Of a stretch of DNA of 64,000 nucleotides, positions 52,201 through 64,000 are shown in pieces. The position numbers and the translations under genes were made by a program. Positions within the stretch are counted from its first letter, which is position 1; each line of letters begins with the position of its first letter. The notes under the pieces were generated by a model. It was not told the origin of the DNA. It did not search any database and saw nothing but the letters and a program-made list of their open reading frames with translations. Origin of the DNA: Phallusia fumigata (lineage: Eukaryota > Chordata > Ascidiacea > Phlebobranchia > Ascidiidae); contig QXVZ01027876.1 of assembly GCA_008931825.1 (NCBI GenBank), forward strand, positions 1 through 64,000, given 5' to 3'.

Positions 52201-55200
52201 AACGCCACATTTGATCTAGAAAAGTGCAGCTGTGGTCCAACAATTACTGAGGGTTCGTGCAGGCGTTCGATAACGCGCGTTGGATTTACAACTATAACAT
52301 TTCTCGCTGTATATATGTTAATCAACCAGACAGGCTTCTTTCACTCGATCAAGATTTGCATCGAACAGAGCAAACACTTTTTGTCAGTAATCCATGGTCG
52401 TTTAGCCACGTTTTCTGCTACGTAGAATTATCCGGCCCGTTCTCTTAACACCAATGGCTGTGTTTGTTTCAGCAACAAACATGTGCGAGATCCGCAACGG
52501 AGGCTGTGAGCAGATCTGTGAGCCACAAGGCACAAGCGGGCGATATTTTTGCCGATGTGAGCAGGGCTATGTGCTGAATGCGAACGGACGAACCTGCGAT
52601 GGTAACTATACTTTTTGATTCTGTGACTTCTCGTGCCACGATTGTAGTGTTAGAATGACTTTCTTAGTACTTTTATTTTTCCGTATATTGATACCGATTA
52701 TTTTTTTAAATTAAAATGCCATTTTACTATCTCACCTCATGAATCTGACCCTGAAATCAATAACCTTTAGTGCTCTAATACCGCCAATGGTAGTAACAGT
52801 TCAGACAGTTGGTTGTTCTAAAACTGTCAACTGCCAGAGCAAGCGTCACGACTTAATCAAGAGACAATCTCAGTGTGAACTGCTTGCCGCAAAAATTTCC
52901 AGCTTCGTAATTTGACATTTGTTTACGGCGGGGTCTGCACATCGCATGTTAAATCGCGACTTGGGGCAACCGCGAGGGTTCAGTACAGTTTGCGTTGTAC
53001 TGTGAGTGCGATTTTCGCGCATCGAAACGATGCTGTAACTCCATAATGTTGTTGAAAACCCGAGGGTGCAGTGATCTGACATTTAATGTGCTTCGTTCAC
53101 AACCACGAAGATGTATTAAGTCTGTTTTGCTGTAAAGCGCCTTTGGCTTTATCTGTGAATTTACCAGACATGCTTGGTAGGTCGTCACGAAATGACATTA
53201 CAGCGCGCGGTTAGGTCGCGAACCTGATTCAATCTCGATCCAAATTCTTTTGGGCCATAAAACTGTCACAGTCGCCCACACACTGGCCCGCCGCGGCCTA
53301 TGTAAAGAATCCAACAGAGGTTGTAGGACGGTCAACGACCAAGAACTTTTATTAGGTTATTTGCGGGATTTAAACTTTGTTTGCGTTTGCAGTTGCCGAC
53401 CCGTGCGAACGCAACAACGGAGGATGCATGCACAATTGCATTGCGGTTGGCTTCGTGGCGCAATGCTCGTGTTTTGAGGGATTTGAACTTGATGCTGACA
53501 ACAGAACATGCACAGGTAAGCGCCTACTTTTAATTTGAACCACAAAGACCTTTTTTTACCAGTGATGTGATTTTTGTCTCTCAGATATCGACGAATGCCA
53601 AGATAATTTGGGCGGTTGTTCCCATACTTGCCTAGATACGATCGGATCGTTTACGTGTCTTTGCAATCCAGGATATGAACTGGGAACTGACGAGAAGACC
53701 TGTTATCGTAAGTACAGCAAATACCTTGATCTTGTCTCAGTTCAGTCCCTCACTTACCGACCGCAGGCAGTTCTTTCGCCGCCACACGGGTCTGAACACG
53801 TAAGTCTGTTATTTTAGTACCGAGACTAGCAGCAATGTTAATTTCTCGTGATTAGCATCAATACAAGGCTGGAATTCGCTTGCCCTCGCCCCGCCTACCT
53901 CCTATCAATGTGTAATCTTGCAGTTCGCCATGATCTATATAAATCCTGTGTTCAGTCGTGTTCTCTAACTCGCGGTATCTTGCCTTTAATTTTACGGCGA
54001 GAATTGTCAAGAGATTGGAATCTTCTGGGTTTGTAGCGGGGGCTGATAAAAACGGACCGGGATTACGCGAGCATCTGGGCTTCAAACGTTTGTGAGTTTA
54101 TTACTGTTTGTCTCTGGGCCGCGCACAGGACTTAGTGAGCGACCACTGTGCTTGTGTTTGAACAAAAGCTACAAAATAAATTAAACAGGCAATGAAACCT
54201 CATTCTTTGCCCTTGAGCATTGTTCGCATCTATCATTTGCAATGACGACCAATAAACCCCGATGACAAAGCGCTTTGAAAAAATACGCCCAGAAAGAATT
54301 GACTTCTTAACATACAATGTTACTATTTTTACGCCACCGAAAGTTCGCCTCTTTCTGTCATAAAAAGGATGATAAATTGCCCTTTTTGTGACAGTTACTG
54401 TATACCGTTCCCATTTCTTTCTCGTATTCTAAAACTTAAAATAACGTTTGTTTACTGACCAAGAAGACGCTGTTTCAAAAATATAGTCTTTGGTTTTAAC
54501 ATTGCAATTATGGACTCGGACTGTATGTGTCGTCACTCAAATGAATAATAAACAATAACCCAATTTCAGTGTGCAACCCAAGTAGGTACACTGTCCTTAA
54601 CTATTACCTTTTTACCCAGGTATTGAAATGGAAGTAATCAAGTCGTGTTCAGCCATGAACGGAGGTTGTATGCATCTTTGTAACGAGGATCTTGGACGCA
54701 TCCAGTGTAGCTGTAACCCAGGATATCAACTGGAAGCCGACCAGAAGAGTTGCACGGGTACAAATACCTTTGCGCGATTGTCCCCTTGGCCACAGTGCAA
54801 CTAATAAGCTTGTTGGACTTTTTGTTTGTTCCTGTTCAGTCACGTACACACACATTTGACAGCATTGTTGAAATTGGTCTAACATCTTTCTTAAAAAGTC
54901 GTTTTCCACACGGTGTTGATCCGCATAGTATTACTTTTTACTCATAACATTTTGTCCTCTGTATTGTTCGTTGGTTGATTAATATACTTCTCACATTACA
55001 CAGACCAGGACGAGTGCAGCGACGGGTCAAGGTGTTGCGAGCAGGCCTGTGCAAACACACCAGGCAGCTACGACTGCAGTTGCCGTGAAGGATTTCAGCT
55101 GGCTGCCGACTTATGCGGATGCCAAGGTGTGTATAAGCAGAGACCATGGAAGTAAAAGCTTGCGTGACGAAGAACACGTGATTCACAGATTTTTATCTTT

Positions 55201-58200
55201 CACGGACAAGTGAGCCGCTGTAATCACAACAACATTAGGAGTATTTACATGGGTTTGGTGCAAAAGGTGTAGTATACGCAAAAACTAACCCAGGGCTCGA
55301 CCCGGTCCTAGCGAGTCTGTATTAGACCACAACACCATCACCGGAACGCCTGAGCAAACTCAAACTATTTACACTGCATTCCGTTTTGCAGATGTCAACG
55401 AATGCCTGAACAACAACGGCGGCTGTGATCAGCGATGCGTAAATAGCGCTGGCTCTTACCAGTGCGCATGCGCGGGAGGCTTTATGTTGGACGACAACCT
55501 GCACTCGTGTAACGGTAAGTCGGTACAAGAGTAAACGACTTACATGTCATTACCGCTGGTCTGGTGCCTACACCACCCTTGTCTCGCACGCAATGCAAAG
55601 CTAGCACGCACGACTTCACACGACAAGAAAAAACTGTTTTTTTTGCACTTTTTTTACTGGTACATGTTTGTGGCTTGGTTTCAGTGAATAACTTACCTGC
55701 AAATTTCAACAAGCTGCAGGCGCAAATTTATATGTACATTGGTTTGCAGCTATCCTGAATGATGAACCAGTTCGCATAGCCCCCGTCATCCGTTTCAAAC
55801 CTGAATACAGGCAAATCGATACTTCTAGCGAAGATCTTGGTGCCTTCAGTCTTGTTACAAGGTAAATTTACACGTTTGCCAATATCGCCACGACTTGCTT
55901 CTGTTCACAACGGTTTTGTGATTATCCCAATTGTAACCGTATCGTTACGCAGGTGTGAGCCGGGACATTTCGGTCACGAATGTCAGTATCAATGCTCCGA
56001 TTGTGAAAGCGGATCCTGCAACGAAGAACGTAGCGGATGTACATGTGATCCGGGGGTAACCGGAATTGTCTGCAACAACAGTAAGCTTGCGAAATGCACT
56101 TCGTTTCAAATAAATGCTGCTTTAGAACCTAACACATAACCCACTCTATTCGGTTATTATTGTTGGACGTAATACTTGCTCTAGGCGTCAGCAATCTGTA
56201 GTCCTTGCTATGCGTTAATTGACCCCAGTCCCCAGGCCATTAGTCACGCGTCGGCTGGAAAAACAAGCACCGATTGCCGGCAGTGAATGGCTCCATTCAC
56301 TTGTTGCCATGAAAGCAGCGTGTTGGGTTTCATCAATAAGCCTCTAATCCCCCCAAACTCCAGCACAATCACTGACTGTTTGCATTTCGCAGCCTGTCCG
56401 AATGGCTACTTCGGTCAAGACTGCCAACAGACCTGCACATGTCAGAACGAAGGCGAGTGTGACCCCAAGACTGGCCACTGCAAGTGTCCACCCAGTATCC
56501 GAGGTGTCCACTGCGAAGAAGGTGGGTATTTTTAGAAATGTTTTTTCTAGGAAACTTTTTGTCCTGTACATTTCGTCATTTATTGAAAAACGTCATACTG
56601 AACAAGCGAAATATGTTGGGTTAATTCAATATGACGCAGTTGTTATGACGACATGTCGTGATACAGTCGGACATCAGGGACTAGTTACGATTTGCACAAA
56701 CGAAACGGCCATGCTTTGTAGATACAAACGGCTCAAACTAATTCAAATTTATTAGGAAATTGAGGACTGTAAGATACGCATAACTCTCGCTTTTTTATTT
56801 ATGAACCCAAATCTGTGGCGAACATGATGCCGAAGCTACCGATGTTAATAGCTGTTCAGTTTCGTGACAACGGATATTGCTAAATGATGTATTTCACTTT
56901 AAGTGATCTGCGCTTAATATACCTTAGCGATGATGGCACTGATTAAGCTACTGGTGGAGCACAGTTAAGCTCACGTTTGGGACAATTCGGAAATGGGCAG
57001 TCGGCGAGTTAAGCGGCTCGCTTTGTCGTTCAGTCGGGATGAGAGTGACCTTTGTTGATAAAAGCGCATACCAAGACGGTTCGGTTTTGATGAGGATTAC
57101 GAGCCGTTTCCGTCAGACAGCCCACGTCGAGGTGTCGTGTTTCAATGAAATGCGTCATACTGTTGTTGCAAAGCCAAAGAGGAGACCGGCTGACCTATTT
57201 ATAGGCCATTTTGCGCTTAAATTCATTTTTAGCACCAAGCCCCATTGGGCTTTACGATTTCGAGCTAATCGCTGTAGGCGCCAGTGACATTAAATAAATG
57301 TCCAAAAGTTCATTATTTTTGCGTAGCTTTATGTTTGTTTGTGACATATGAAAGATCCAGCGGCTGCGTTCAAAAATATCAGCTGTTGTCACAAAATCAA
57401 ATTTGATCTCCCAACGGAAGCGTTTGCTACAGTCTCCCAAAGTGACATTTCAAACTAATCCGTTATCTTCGTGGTGCCTAAAAAAGCAATATAACTTACA
57501 CAGTCAACTGCTGTCGCTCTCAGGTTGCGCCAAAGGCAACTATGGAAGAAACTGCAACCGCAAGTGCAACTGTCAAGGCGCCAGATGCCACCGAAACTTT
57601 GGGATATGCTTCTGTGCGCCAGGACGCTACGGAAGGAAGTGCCATAAATGTGAGTAGAACGATATCACGCAATCGGCATTTCAAAAGTTTGGTAAAAATG
57701 ATATAAATACACAGTGTCAAAATCAAATAAAGCAGGACAAAACATGCAATATAATTAACTTGATTTTACTTTCCCTTCCAATTATCATCCACCTTCATTC
57801 TCAGCTTGTCCTCGATGGGCTTTTGGCTTTGGCTGCCAGAACGAGTGCCGATGCAACAAACGCCATACCTCCAGCTGCAACAAAGTGACTGGGAGTTGCA
57901 AATGCAAGCGCGGATACACTGGGGAAACTTGTGCCTCTGGTAAGTTCCTGCCACGAAAAAAACAACAACAACAACAACAAAATACAGGCTTTGGGGGTTG
58001 ACACGAAACACTAAATTCAGGGGGTTGACACAAACATGCTTGGGTTATCTTATCTGAGTAGTTGTTAATATTAAAACCGTTGTTTTAACGCAAACCCTAA
58101 ACCCAACTTGTTTGTGCGCAAGTCACTCCTGACACCATCCCTAAAAAATCTACACCATACCAACTAATTCAGTTGGGCGTAAGTTTTTGTGTAGAAGAAG

Positions 58201-61200
58201 CCGTGTTTTACAGTGTTTGAAGTGAGACCTACTCATAACCAGTTTTTCCTTCGGCAGTTTGTGCACAAGGGACCTACGGTAGAGGGTGCAGCAAACGTTG
58301 TCGATGCGAGGAAGGTGTCGACTGTGATCACATCACAGGCTCATGTCAACGCGACTGTCCTGCCGGATTTAAAGGCGCCAACTGCACTCAAGGTATGGGT
58401 TTCGCGTGGATCGCAATAACGACCCGTAACCGTATATTTATCCGTTTGGACTTTTGACAGGTTGTCTGACGGTACGCTTTATAACTTGGATCACCACTTA
58501 GTAAATTTTGCGCAAAAACACACGCAACATTTCCAGTCTTCGAGATATTGCTAGTGTCATAGCATATAATCTTAGGCCGCCAGATGGTGATTTTAGGGTG
58601 TGTGGACTGAAGGTGGCAATTTGTTACGCATTTTAAAAAGTGAGCAGCAGCAGTCGCCAAGATTTTGTTGACAACACCGAGTCTAACAACAGGAATGTTT
58701 GTGGTGTCTGATCTGCATATAATGGGGTCTGGTTTATGGATGACCGGAGATGTATTTAAATGGATCCGTTACTCTTCAAACACTATAGCCTGATCAACAT
58801 TCCAGCTGTAAGCGGCAAGTTGTTATGCCGACGTTAAGCGCATTAACATTTCTGTGCCAACGTTTATCATTAATACACCTATCAACAAGGCCAGGGTTCT
58901 GCTTTGCCTAATATAAATGGATATCAAAAAGCCAAAACATTCGCCCAATCCAGTATCCTTGCACAATGTGAGATTTTAGCACCAGATATCTTTGTTCATT
59001 TTTTGCCGGAATTACGCATTAGTTTCGTCATATCATACCATGTGCCAAATAATACATTCACCAATTTTCAATTTTTGTGTAACATGATCGCTGAATACGC
59101 AGAATGCTCTGCTGGAACCTGGGGAGTCAGCTGTCTTGAAGTCTGCAGCTGCGCCGATGGAAGTCAGTGCGACAGAGTTACGGGATCTTGCCTCTGTGGG
59201 CCCGGAAAAACTGGAACAACCTGTGAAGAAGGTTAGTTACTTGATTCATTGCTAAATCAGAATCGCAAAGCTGGCTTTTGAAAGTCTCTGTGGTGCGATT
59301 ATTGGCTGTAATTAACTTGCGCTAGTATTGTATTGATCAGAAACAACTTAGTTTCTGGACAAATTGCCGCATTTGGATGGTGCATCAAGTACATTGTGTA
59401 ATTCACGTTTACTTAAATTGCAACTCAGATTGTCCCGGAAACTCGTGGGGCCAGGATTGCGCCAACTCGTGCTCATGTTTGAACAACGGCAAGTGCAACA
59501 AACAAACCGGAGTGTGCGAGTGTGCCGCTGGCTTTGTGGGACTTCTTTGCGCTGATCGTGAGTTGAAAATCCGTCCAAGGTCAAAGCGTGGGCGGTAGTT
59601 TCTAAATATTGTGGTACGAATTCCAGGTTGCCCAAGGACCCGCTATGGCGTGCAGTGTCGCAATCGATGCAATTGCGGAAATGGTGAATGCAACCCGGTT
59701 GACGGATCGTGCTCTTGCAATCCAGGCTACGCTGGTCGCAACTGTCAGAAGAGTAAGCATTTTCAATGCACATTCTAATCCTTTGAATTTGTACGCTTAT
59801 CTTAAACTGAACAACGATCCATATTTCACAGCTTGTGGACTTGGATACTGGGGCCAAAACTGTGCAAGCCGATGCGACTGCGAAAACGGCGAACCTTGCG
59901 ATCCAGTTGGCGGCGAATGCAACTGCGCGTCTGGATGGAAGGGACGTCGTTGTGATGAAAGTTAGCGAAACAAAATCTTAGTTTTTACTGCTAATCGGAA
60001 AACAAATAATTCTAACTTTTTCTGTAATTTTTTAGCATGTCCACCAGGGACTTACGGACCCCAATGCCAACAGGAGTGCTTGTGTGAAAATAGCGCACAC
60101 TGTGATCACGTGAGCGGCGCTTGTACGTGCACTGCCGGTTGGAGAAACACCTTCTGTGATCGCCGTAAGTCTTTCATACAATAAAACCATGTCGCAAACG
60201 CATACCATATTTTTGCGCACATTTTCACAATGATGTTGAATTCGATAACAGCTTGCCCTGACGGTTACTACGGTTTGGATTGCTCCAACACTTGCGGATG
60301 CGGCAATGGAGCTGAGTGCAACCACGTCACTGGTGAATGTTCGTGTCCGCCTGGTTGGGTTGGCGAAAACTGCAACCAACGTAAGTCCAGCTCATTGCCT
60401 AACTCACTGCCCATTTAAAGCCGGAAATAGCAACTAACTGTCCAATTTTCAATCAGGTTGTGATGGAAACACCTGGGGCGCAAACTGTGCCAATCCGTGT
60501 GAGTGTTCAAACGGGGCCACGTGCGATCACGTGACTGGAAGGTGCATTTGCGGACTCGGCTTCACCGGACCGAGATGCGACCGAGGTAAATATTGACGCC
60601 ATAACAGGTAGTCAACAAATCCGGGTTTTCAGCGGTTCGTGTTTTTAGTTTGCAGCCAAGGTTACTTCGGCGCCAACTGCCAGCGGACGTGCACCTGTCG
60701 CAACTCGCTCGGTTGCGATCCGGCTACAGGACGATGTGCGTGCGAGCCAGGGTGGATGGGAATCGGATGTGAGATGGGTACGCTAAGATCTATCACTGTT
60801 CAAAGAAACGTTTTTGTGCAAAATCGATTTGTATGTTACCACACGAATGTTTGTAGTTAGAAAGAGATACACAACTCAAACGCTGTCCTGTAATTCGTTT
60901 TATTAAATCACAGAATGCTCAGTGGGAACATTCGGACAAGGCTGTGGGGCATTCTGTTCCTGCCACAACGGTGGTAACTGCAATCCCTCAACTGGCGAGT
61001 GCGCGTGCAGACCAGGCTGGATTGGATCCGACTGCAGCGAAGGTTCGTACCAAAAGGTTGAACATTTGTATAGCGAGGTGCATATTAAAAATAACCTTTT
61101 TCCACACTTGGCAGCTTGTGATTCGGGCTTCTTTGGCGATCGTTGTGAGGAAAAGTGCAACTGTGCAAATGCCAACGGTTGTGACCACGTGACAGGAAGC

Positions 61201-64000
61201 TGCTTGTGTTACCCGGGATGGAGAGGAAGCAGCTGCGACCGACCTTGTTTGGCAGGTAGGGAGAAAGTCTCCGCAATCGTCAGACATATGGGCTGGGTTA
61301 AGTTGTTCGCGAGTTGGTAACATTTTCCTTGCGTTATAGGATATTTTGGTGAGAACTGTGACCAGAAGTGTTCCTGTGCGGCCGGCCAACCGTGTCATCA
61401 CGTGACCGGCGAGTGCTCTTGTCCACCTGGGATGACGGGATCTGGTTGCCAAAACGGTGGGTGACGACTTAAGTGAAATGAAACAATGTCACTGGAGTCT
61501 TAAGAATTCATCAAGATTTGTGCAGTGCATCGTATGACATACGACGTAGAACCGACCTATTTCGTTTTTAGTATGCCTGCCTGGTCGATTTGGGAACAAC
61601 TGTGAGAGCATTTGTTCGTGTGGCGCCAACTCGCAATGCGACCCGAGGACTGGAGAATGTTCGTGCGCCCCTGGATTCACAGGAACTGACTGTCGACAGA
61701 GTAAGTAGAAAACCCCTTGTTCCCTGCATAGTTTGTAGCAAAGCACTACATTGTCTCTATCTTTGTGAAGGTTGCTCAAGCGGAAGATATGGAGCGAACT
61801 GTGAACTTCGGTGCACTTGTGACAACGGGGCCCACTGTCAGTCAATAACCGGAGCTTGTCAATGTACCCCTGGCTACACAGGACCAACATGTAGCGAATG
61901 TAGGTTCCTCGCCTGTTCTAGATCTAACATCCGCCTCTCTCTCTGTATGTTGATGTTTGTCTGATACTAGATCGTGTAAGATTGTCAAGAACGCGTAGTT
62001 AACTTGTACGTTGTGGCTATAGTAACATCGTCTGGCCATTCATAGAACGTATTGCAAAGTCAACATACAACTGCGTTACGTGACAATTTCTCAAGGTTCA
62101 AACAAACCTATATAGGTTCCACATGATAATTCTGATCTTTTCTAAAACAGCTTGCCCAACCGGCTTTTACGGTCTGGGATGCAAATTTTCGTGCAACTGC
62201 GGTAGTCACGGAGGCTGCGATCCGGTAACTGGAGATTGCGTTGCTAAAGCGATGTGTCCTGCTGGCAGAACCGGTAGCAACTGCGAATCCAGTAAGTAAA
62301 AGTTCGACAAGTTTACATAAGTTTTTGCTAAATCATATTAAAATGACACATCCAGCTAACAAAAACTATTTTCTCTGCTTTTACAGCTTGCGCTTCCAAC
62401 ACCTGGGGATCTAACTGCGCCAATCAATGTACGTGCATCAACAACGGCGTTTGTGACGTGGCTACTGGTCAATGCAGCTGTGGTCTGGGATGGACTGGAC
62501 AAAACTGCGACGAAGGTATATCTTTCTTATCCAATAGCTGCAAGCTTCATACAACAAACTTCCAATCGTTAACGCCATTATGTCGATTTAGAATGCTCGG
62601 CACACAAATGGGGACCCAACTGCGAATTGGACTGCACTTGTAACCAAAACGGAACTTGTGACCGATTTAACGGATGGTGTCACTGTGCTCCAGGATATTA
62701 TGGAGTTGCCTGCGAATCAAGTAAGATTTTTTGTACTTACTAAATACAGAGTCTAAGACTAAGTATCATAGTAAGCCTTGATGTTGCAAATCACAAGTAA
62801 GCACATAGGTACGATTTGCTTAAGAGTTTTTTTTCGAATTCTTATTTGTAATGAGTTGATTAAACTTTTTTTATTTTGCTAAATCTATTAACATTGTTTC
62901 CGTTCAGGTTGCCCGAAGGGTTTCTATGGCGATAGATGCGCAAGGAAATGCGATTGCCAAAACTCCATTGACTGCGATGCAGAAACTGGCAGATGTCGAT
63001 GTGCTGCTGGGTGGCATGGACCACAATGCGAACAAGGTATGCAAAAGTGACAATCCCGAAACAGGGATGTTATACATGGAAAGTTTATTGCAATGCTGTT
63101 TTAATCCTATTTGATTTCTATTTTTAGAATGTCCAAGTGGAAAGTTTGGCCCAAGCTGTTTGACTGCTTGCGACTGTGGAAACCGTAGTCACTCATGTGA
63201 CCCCATAACTGGCAAATGTTTATGTCCACCAGGATTTGGTGGTGACAACTGTCAACAAGGTAGGCCGCTAGTTACAAACAATGGAGTAGCCAGCCCAAAA
63301 TTTTAAAGGGTGGCCAAGTAACCTAACTTCATATAAAACTTAAAAATATTTCCCAAAAGTAGCCCACATCAGTGTACAATTTCTAAATTTGGTGGGACCA
63401 TGACCCCTTTCGCCCCCTTCGGCTACGCCCCTTGTTACAGAATGTCGAATAACGTTTGTTAACATTGGATTCTAACCTGTATGCACGTATTTTGAAAATC
63501 TTACGTTTTGTTTTCGCTTTTAGTGTGCAGCATCGGAAAATACGGACCTGGTTGCGGATTGGAGTGTCAGTGCGAAAATGGCGGCAGCTGTGACCCGATC
63601 AGCGGGTCTTGTACCTGCAAACAGGGATGGTTCGGAGCAACGTGCCAGGAAGGTAAAATCAAACTTCTATGTAGCTGATAGATTGTATATTTGGATTGAT
63701 CAGCTGCGTACTAGTGGCTTTTATTTATTTTTTAATCAAGGTGTATATGCATGTATTACCAGATTTTGCAAAAAGCGATTTTTTATTACATTTAAGCAGT
63801 CAGTCGGGACCCAAATGAAAATGTTTTAACATTTTTTATAGCCGGGATGCTTGCCTCTCTGCGTCAGTCGTACGGACGAACAGCGGTGAGCAATCTTCGA
63901 GGATCCCGCACCGAAATCCGCACCCGTGTTGGCAAAAGGATTCAGCGCACCCACTATCGAACCAGAATTTCATCTCGTGGGCGCCAGCGCGTGCGACAAG
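42942..64000 (+). CDS. MEGF6: MEGF6-like secreted multi-EGF protein, 3' end cut by window
   Basis: Large extracellular protein; the function of MEGF6 is poorly known. Order: signal peptide exon; EGF1 (43454-43558); eight EGF/cbEGF exons (48482-55514); a linker (55750-55861); 24 laminin-type EGF exons (55953-63652); a basic tail (63842 to the window end). The order, and even the odd domains, match human MEGF6: IEMEVIKSC opening one domain, [15 protein letters not shown] with LCGCQ, and [14 protein letters not shown] at the start of the laminin block. Nearly all domains are single phase-1 exons. The EMI domain expected before EGF1 was not resolved. The alternatives MEGF10/11 and SCUBE fit worse, because they lack this cbEGF-then-laminin-EGF order. 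Confidence 0.88.
43454..43558 (+). other. MEGF6 EGF domain 1 exon
   Basis: After acceptor AATTTCAG. Reads [13 protein letters not shown], then [14 protein letters not shown], matching the first EGF of human MEGF6 (CFHGGRC, CHCPPGFQGPRC). Ends phase 1 at donor GTAAGA. Confidence 0.9.
43559..48481 (+). other. MEGF6 intron after EGF1 (4.9 kb)
   Basis: No gene or ORF of interest recognised. A 23-bp direct repeat occurs near 44971 and 45031 (60 bp apart). The intron ends with TTGTTGTTACAG. Confidence 0.7.
48605..51970 (+). other. MEGF6 intron after EGF2 (3.4 kb)
   Basis: From GTACGT to CATTGGCAG. No recognisable gene or repeat inside, only short unsupported ORFs. Confidence 0.7.
53708..54619 (+). 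other. MEGF6 intron after EGF6, nothing recognised
   Basis: 912-bp intron from GTAAGT to TTTACCCAG. No ORF or repeat of interest. Confidence 0.7.
55750..55861 (+). other. MEGF6 linker exon between EGF blocks
   Basis: Encodes [20 protein letters not shown] and then an acidic/Ser stretch, with no cysteine. Human MEGF6 has a similar Cys-free acidic linker at this point. Phase 1 in, phase 2 out, the only phase switch in the array. Confidence 0.88.
56522..57523 (+). other. MEGF6 intron, 1.0 kb, nothing recognised
   Basis: Between laminin-EGF exons 2 and 3. No supported coding potential. Confidence 0.65.
57956..57980. repeat. (CAA)n microsatellite
   Basis: About eight tandem CAA/AAC units just after the donor at 57940, in a MEGF6 intron. 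The word GGGGGTTGACAC occurs twice just downstream. Confidence 0.9.
58393..59102 (+). other. MEGF6 intron, 0.7 kb, nothing recognised
   Basis: Between laminin-EGF exons 5 and 6. AT-rich, with no supported feature. Confidence 0.65.
63279..63433. mobile_element. Short hAT-type MITE in MEGF6 intron
   Basis: 155 bp with ends CAATGGAGTAGCCAG and, reverse-complemented, AAGGGGCGTAGCCG. Both resemble the widespread hAT end CAGGGGCGTAGCC. Flanked by 8-mers GTTACAAA (63271-63278) and GTTACAGA (63434-63441), a near-perfect 8-bp target duplication. No coding capacity. Confidence 0.68.
63842..64000 (+). other. MEGF6 arginine-rich C-terminal tail, partial
   Basis: After acceptor TTTTTATAG the phase-1 frame stays open to the window end: [16 protein letters not shown], later [16 protein letters not shown] and RGRQRVRQ. 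No cysteines and strongly basic. Human MEGF6 also ends in a Cys-free tail with several Arg. The stop codon lies outside the window. Confidence 0.8.

Larger units (their letters stand above)
48482..55514 (+). other. MEGF6 EGF2-EGF9 exons (calcium-binding type)
   Basis: Eight phase-1 exons: 48482-48604, 51971-52093, 52473-52601, 53393-53515, 53585-53707, 54620-54757, 55004-55126, 55392-55514. Most are exactly 123 bp. D-x-(N/D/L)-E-C starts with NNGGC cores mark calcium-binding EGFs (DLNEC, DDDEC, DIDEC, DQDEC, DVNEC). The domains opening [22 protein letters not shown] and IEMEVIKSC lack the full calcium signature, as in the human protein. Confidence 0.92.
55953..63652 (+). other. MEGF6 laminin-type EGF array, 24 exons
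   Basis: Exons: 55953-56080, 56393-56521, 57524-57649, 57805-57939, 58258-58392, 59103-59231, 59429-59557, 59627-59752, 59832-59960, 60036-60164, 60252-60380, 60457-60585, 60649-60777, 60914-61042, 61115-61255, 61340-61456, 61572-61700, 61771-61899, 62151-62291, 62387-62515, 62592-62720, 62908-63036, 63128-63259, 63524-63652. One domain per exon, mostly 129 bp, phase 1-1. Each has the C-x2-G-x2-G-x2-C start and a CxCxxGxxGxxC end. Confidence 0.94.

Noticed and set aside
57956-57980. Regular repeat as a possible CRISPR or satellite
   Set aside because: It is a plain CAA trinucleotide tract in an intron of an animal gene.
61085-61452. Long minus-strand ORFs opposite the EGF exons
   Set aside because: They are shadows of the Cys/Gly-rich plus-strand coding exons and cross real splice sites.

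Overview
This window looks like nuclear DNA of a solitary ascidian, most likely Ciona. C. savignyi is a reasonable guess because of the extreme polymorphism, but the species is inferred and was not tested. Four points support this: chordate-type genes split by many short GT-AG introns; an AT-rich background; two genes packed head-to-tail with a 20-bp gap, as in tunicate spliced-leader operons; and repeated blocks that differ by about 1% SNPs plus small indels across assembly gaps, as expected when two haplotypes are assembled in tandem. All recognised genes lie on the + strand.

Layout. 1-3043: 3' part of an L-gulonolactone oxidase gene (gulo; 9 exons seen, one GC-AG intron, and Leu where the FAD-linked His is expected). 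3044-10054: intergenic, inflated by duplicated haplotype contigs. 10055-19484: a complete Shal/Kv4 potassium channel (KCND) in six coding exons; its conserved KChIP-binding N-terminus sits alone on an exon 4.5 kb upstream of the rest. 22479-26223: a complete CYP2-clan cytochrome P450 in nine exons. 27736-28389 and 28410-32652: PIGP followed 20 bp later by ENGASE, a likely operon. 32653-42941: about 10 kb with no recognisable gene, again carrying haplotype duplicates. 42942-64000: a long MEGF6 orthologue with a signal peptide, nine EGF/cbEGF domains, a linker, 24 laminin-type EGF domains and an arginine-rich tail cut by the window end. Its EMI domain could not be resolved.

The genes do not form one pathway. 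PIGP (GPI-anchor synthesis at the ER) and ENGASE (cytosolic free N-glycan breakdown) are both glycan enzymes and are probably co-transcribed. The other genes are independent: ascorbate synthesis, neuronal/muscle A-type potassium current, haem-thiolate mono-oxygenation and an extracellular EGF protein. Intronic DNA carries at least two probable non-autonomous hAT-type elements, with a third candidate between genes. No rRNA, tRNA or CRISPR was found, and no complete autonomous element was recognised.
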